Shown: piece by piece, positions 6,511 to 8,695 of the stretch | Layout of the letters: each line of letters starts with the position of its first letter | How positions within the stretch are numbered: position 1 is the first letter of the stretch | Source of the DNA: Desulfobacteraceae bacterium | GTDB lineage: Bacteria > Desulfobacterota > Desulfobacteria > Desulfobacterales > JAABSP01 | NCBI GenBank assembly: GCA_011390035.1 | Contig: JAABTE010000089.1 | Coordinates: 1 to 8,695, forward strand | Length of the DNA: 8,695 bases | Direction: 5' to 3' | Position numbers and translations under genes: made by a program | The notes under the pieces: generated by a model | Databases searched by the model: none | Seen by the model: the letters and a program-made list of their open reading frames with translations, nothing else | Told to the model about the DNA's origin: nothing

Positions 6511-7056
6511 ATGGAACGATGCAGGATGGTTTTTTCCGGCTCCGGCGGCCAGGGGGTGATCACGGCGGCCATCATCCTGGCGGAGGCCGCGGCCATCTAC
6601 GAGAATCTGACGGCGGTGCAGTCCCAGGTCTATGGCGCGGAGGCGCGGGGCGGGGCCACCCGCTCGGATGTGATCATCGCCGATTCCACCATCTACTTTC
6701 CCAAGGTGAATCAGCCCAACGTGCTGGTCTGCCTCACCCAGGAGGCCTACGCCAAGTTCTCGCCCATCATCCGTCCCGGCGGCCTGCTGATCACTGACAG
6801 GCGGTACGTCACCCTGATGAAGAAGGTGGACGCCCGCCAGCGGGAGATTCCCATGTTCGAGACGGTGATGGACAAGATCGGCAAGCCCATCGTCTTTAAC
6901 ATCTGCATGCTCGGGGCGGTTATCGCCATGACCGACATCGTCAAGCCCGATGCCATCATGAAGGTACTCGAGCGCAGGATTCCGGAAAATTTCCTGGAGA
7001 TGAACCGCCAGGCCCTGCACCTGGGCATTGAACTCGGCTACGCCGCCAAGCGCTGA
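6511..7056 (+). CDS. korC: 2-oxoacid:ferredoxin oxidoreductase gamma subunit
   Basis: The 181-residue gamma subunit is a Rossmann-like domain that binds the CoA substrate side in this enzyme family. It opens with FSGSGGQGVITAA (8-20), the family's glycine-rich turn. SQVYGAEARGGATRSDVII (38-56) is the best-conserved signature of pyruvate/2-oxoacid ferredoxin oxidoreductase gamma domains. Later NICMLGA is also typical. The ATG sits one base after the korB stop, with AAAGGAAGA as ribosome binding site, so all four subunits should be made from one message. The length is normal for a free-standing gamma subunit; in archaeal enzymes the same domain is fused to alpha. It is the last gene of the operon and is followed by the 20-bp repeat array and a strong hairpin. 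Confidence 0.95.
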   Translation: MERCRMVFSGSGGQGVITAAIILAEAAAIYENLTAVQSQVYGAEARGGATRSDVIIADSTIYFPKVNQPNVLVCLTQEAYAKFSPIIRPGGLLITDRRYVTLMKKVDARQREIPMFETVMDKIGKPIVFNICMLGAVIAMTDIVKPDAIMKVLERRIPENFLEMNRQALHLGIELGYAAKR

Positions 7057-7080
7057 GAAGGCCGGCCGGCCCCAGCAGGC

Positions 7081-7163
7081 GGCGGTTTTGCAATGTCATC
7101 GGCGGTTTTGTAATGTCACCGGCGGTTTCGCAATGTCACCGGCGGTTTCGCAATGTCATCGGC
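7081..7163. repeat. Four 20-bp tandem repeats plus a partial copy, downstream of korC
   Basis: Four uninterrupted copies occupy 7081-7100, 7101-7120, 7121-7140 and 7141-7160, with consensus GGCGGTTTYGCAATGTCAYC. Only the C/T positions and one CAATG/TAATG change vary. GGC at 7161-7163 begins a fifth copy that breaks off. The final TGTCATCG then pairs with CGATGAC (7155-7161 with 7166-7172, 4-base loop). The array lies between convergent korC and the - strand basic-protein gene. Multiple short direct repeats near the ends are a known trait of IS21-family elements, so an eroded IS end is one reading. A protein-binding array or a minisatellite are others. Confidence 0.93.
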
Positions 7164-7183
7164 TGCGATGACGCGCCCTTTCA

Positions 7184-7222
7184 CCGCGCCCGCAAGGGGG
7201 ATGCGCTCCCTGGCGGGCGCGG
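7184..7222. terminator. Strong GC-rich hairpin between convergent genes (candidate terminator)
   Basis: Ten bases (7184-7193) pair perfectly with 7213-7222. After one mismatch, six more pairs form (7195-7200 with 7206-7211, one a G-T wobble), closing a five-base loop. There is no U-run on either side, so this is not a canonical intrinsic terminator. Its position between korC (+) and the - strand gene fits a bidirectional stop or RNA 3'-end stabiliser. Confidence 0.5.
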
Positions 7223-7256
7223 CGCGAGCCGGGGTCGGGCTTGAGCGCCGGGCCGC

Positions 7257-7619
7257 CTAAACGGCTGCGGCGAACACCATCCGCTCCTCGATGCCCAGGT
7301 CCACCACCTTGTCGTAGCGGATTTTCCACAGGCCGCTTTTGGCGTGGCGCTTGCCGCCGGCGGCCTTGAGTTCCCTTTTGAGCTGGGCCTCGGCGGCCTC
7401 CACGCGGATGTCCACGATGCGGTCCGGATCTATGACCACCGGCGCCGGCTTCTTGCGCGGCTCCCAGTCGGTTTCGTCGATGATCAGCTCCACGGTTTTG
7501 TAACGCCGCCGGGATTGCTCATCATAACGGTAGCGAACGCAGAACAGTTGATTGCCGTACTGCTTGACAAGCTTCTTGGTTCCCCTCTGGCCGGGCTTGA
7601 GCGTGAGTCTGGCTTTCAT
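7257..7619 (-). CDS. Small basic protein of unknown function
   Basis: The 120-residue product is encoded on the - strand, rich in Lys and Arg, with no signal peptide, membrane segment or cysteine cluster. The N-terminus reads MKARLTLKPGQRGTKKLV, followed by QLFCVRYRYDEQSRRRYKTVELII (beta-strand-like, about 24-47). A Pro-rich linker (WEPRKKPAPVV) leads to a C-terminal part with an amphipathic helix and AAGGKRHAKSGLWKIRYDKVVDLGIEER (about 86-113). I recall similar conserved hypothetical proteins in Deltaproteobacteria and other bacteria but no assigned function. The AGG...W.IRY segment faintly resembles short (K/R)xxGxxWxxxxxxW modules of DUF5710-like proteins; this is only a hint. ATG 7619 has a G-rich ribosome binding site just upstream. 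An in-frame ATG at 7766 would add 49 residues of unlike composition. It converges on korC across the 20-bp array, which raises a possible mobile-element link. Confidence 0.72.
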   Translation of the reverse strand: MKARLTLKPGQRGTKKLVKQYGNQLFCVRYRYDEQSRRRYKTVELIIDETDWEPRKKPAPVVIDPDRIVDIRVEAAEAQLKRELKAAGGKRHAKSGLWKIRYDKVVDLGIEERMVFAAAV

Positions 7620-7936
7620 GGGCACCCCCCCTTCGTCCCTTTCGGTTTCCAGATAGATGTGGGACCGGCACGCTGTAACAGCCGGCCATTCGGCTCGCCC
7701 CGCCGCCTCCGTTTCCACGCAGAGTCCCCCTCGGACCTTCGCCGGGCGGCGAATATTTTGAACCAAATGCCTCTACATGACATGGATATTTTCGGAAATC
7801 AAGTGAAAACATCAAATGTTGACGCTTTTTTGGCCAAATCTTGCGCATCCGCCCGGATGCAAACGCCATTCCGTTTCAGGTCAAAACCGGCATGGGAGGA
7901 GCGTCCGGAATCTTTTGATGAGGAATGGAGCTGAAC
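7620..7936. other. Non-coding gap between divergent genes with small inverted repeats
   Basis: These 317 bases separate the basic-protein gene (-) and the permease gene (+). The half nearest the permease is noticeably richer in A+T than its surroundings. Small symmetric sequences seen are TTCGCC-GGGC-GGCGAA (7738-7753), AACAT-CAA-ATGTT (7808-7820), the perfect palindrome TTTGGCCAAA (7829-7838) and GCATCC-GCCC-GGATGC (7845-7860). Both promoters must lie here, but I found no convincing -35/-10 pair on either strand. TTGACG at 7819 has no matching -10. Confidence 0.55.
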
Positions 7937-8695
7937 ATGCGACACCTGGCCATATACGGGGTCTTCCTGCTCACCTACCTGCTCATCGCGTCCCGGCGCC
8001 TCGCCCTGCTGCCCATAGGCCGGCCCGCGGGCGCCCTTTTAGGGGCCACCATGATGGTGGCCATCGGCGCCGTGGCCCCCGAGGAGAGCTTCGCGGCCAT
8101 CGATCACGACACCATCCTGCTGCTGTTTGCCATGATGGCCCTGTCGGTCTATCTGGACAAAAGCGGACTTTTCGCCCTTGCGGCCGGCCGCCTTGCCTTT
8201 CTCCGTCATCGCCCGGTGGCCCTGATGCTGGGGGTGGCCTGGCTGGCCGGGGGGCTGTCTGCCCTGTTCACCAATGACACCATCTGCCTGATCATGACGC
8301 CCATGGTGATATCCCTGTGCGCCGGACTCAGGCTGCCCCTGGCGCCCTTCCTCATGGCCCTTGCCACCGCCGCCAACATCGGCGGGGCGGCGACGCTGGT
8401 GGGCAACCCCCAGAACATGCTGATCGCCGGGTTCAGCGGCATGGGCTTCGGGCGATTTCTGATGTTCTCAGGACCCGTGGCCCTGGTGGCCATGGGGATG
8501 AACAGCCTGATGCTGGCCATGTTTTACGGCGGTCGGCTCCGGCGCGGCGGGGCGATCGCGGCCGTTGCCGAAGCTGGCAATTACCGCCATCACAGCGCGC
8601 CGGCAACGCAGATCGCGCCGGCAACGCAGATCACACTGGCAACGCAGATCTCACCGGCAACGCAGATCACACCGGCAACGCAGATCACACCGGTA
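7937..8695 (+). CDS. SLC13/ArsB-type membrane permease, N-terminal part (continues past window)
   Basis: The first 253 residues form the N-terminal half of an ion-transporter-superfamily permease (SLC13/ArsB/NhaD/CitM-like). It is an inner-membrane carrier, probably for an anion or in exchange with Na+ or H+. About six hydrophobic segments are visible (roughly 5-18, 31-47, 59-74, 94-112, 117-130, 174-196), with reentrant-loop-like motifs SALFTNDTICLIMTP (108-122) and ANIGGAATLVGNPQNML (146-162). The latter strongly resembles YbiR-like anion permeases. ATG 7937 is preceded by GGAG at 7927-7930. After segment six comes a basic stretch (GGRLRRGG), presumably the cytoplasmic loop between the two halves. 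That loop then carries five hexapeptide repeats (222-251), which are not expected in the family. The frame is still open at the last base. The substrate cannot be read from the sequence. Confidence 0.88.
   Translation, partial: MRHLAIYGVFLLTYLLIASRRLALLPIGRPAGALLGATMMVAIGAVAPEESFAAIDHDTILLLFAMMALSVYLDKSGLFALAAGRLAFLRHRPVALMLGVAWLAGGLSALFTNDTICLIMTPMVISLCAGLRLPLAPFLMALATAANIGGAATLVGNPQNMLIAGFSGMGFGRFLMFSGPVALVAMGMNSLMLAMFYGGRLRRGGAIAAVAEAGNYRHHSAPATQIAPATQITLATQISPATQITPATQITPV
8600..8695 (+). repeat. 18-bp in-frame tandem repeat encoding PATQI(T/A/S)
   Basis: Five full 18-bp units begin at 8600, 8618, 8636, 8654 and 8672, and a sixth starts at 8690 and is cut by the window edge. Units 2, 4 and 5 are identical. 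Unit 3 changes Pro to Leu (CTG) and ends TCA, and unit 1 ends GCG. The permease frame reads PATQIA, PATQIT, LATQIS, PATQIT, PATQIT. The near identity of units points to recent expansion by slippage or unequal recombination. There are no spacers, so this is not a CRISPR array. Confidence 0.93.

Noticed and set aside
7081..7163. CRISPR array
   Set aside because: The 20-bp units are directly contiguous, with no unique spacers and no cas genes in the window. The same applies to the 18-bp coding repeat at the window end.
7344..7934. 196-codon + strand frame overlapping the basic-protein gene and the gap before the permease
   Set aside because: It is antisense to the more plausible - strand protein, has no ribosome binding site, and continues through AT-rich intergenic sequence with small inverted repeats. 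No domain is recognisable.

Overview
This is a GC-rich bacterial window, roughly two thirds G+C by eye. It has tightly packed genes, almost all on the + strand, and no rRNA or tRNA genes. The gene content suggests an anaerobic Gram-negative bacterium, most likely a sulfate-reducing or syntrophic Desulfobacterota (Deltaproteobacteria, Desulfobacterales-like). The reasons are a four-subunit ferredoxin-dependent 2-oxoacid oxidoreductase in the order D-A-B-C, an RlpA lipoprotein and heptose-type phosphatase (outer membrane and LPS), and the overall protein style. The taxonomic assignment is an inference.

Layout. Positions 1-1290 hold the 3' part of an ATP-dependent Lon protease, cut by the window edge. 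It is followed by an RlpA-type septal lytic transglycosylase with a SPOR domain (1307-2128) and a GmhB-like HAD phosphatase (2159-2743). These three genes are close together and co-directional and may be one envelope/stress transcription unit. The phosphatase gene ends inside a palindromic repeat element (2728-2953) with perfect 48-bp inverted arms and a base composition clearly less GC-rich than its surroundings. Just after the element is a near-consensus sigma70-type promoter (2970-2998). It drives a radical SAM protein (3057-4229) whose cluster cysteines are spaced CX4CX2C instead of the classic CX3CX2C.

The metabolic core is korDABC (4333-7056), encoding a 2-oxoacid:ferredoxin oxidoreductase (probably 2-oxoglutarate). 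It comprises a small 2x[4Fe-4S] ferredoxin subunit, the alpha subunit, the TPP-binding beta subunit and the gamma subunit, with overlapping or nearly touching genes. The operon is preceded by two 20-bp-phased direct repeats and followed by four perfectly phased 20-bp tandem repeats. A strong GC-rich hairpin comes next.

The last third is accessory in character. A small basic protein of unknown function lies on the - strand (7257-7619). It is separated by about 317 bp of non-coding sequence rich in small inverted repeats from a + strand SLC13/ArsB-type permease (7937 to the window end, incomplete). The visible permease ends in an unusual in-frame run of 18-bp repeats encoding PATQI(T/A/S) hexapeptides.

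No complete mobile element, CRISPR array or recognisable defence system is visible. The most unusual signals are the three repeat structures (48-bp palindrome, 20-bp tandem array, 18-bp coding repeat) and the orphan basic protein beside the 20-bp array.
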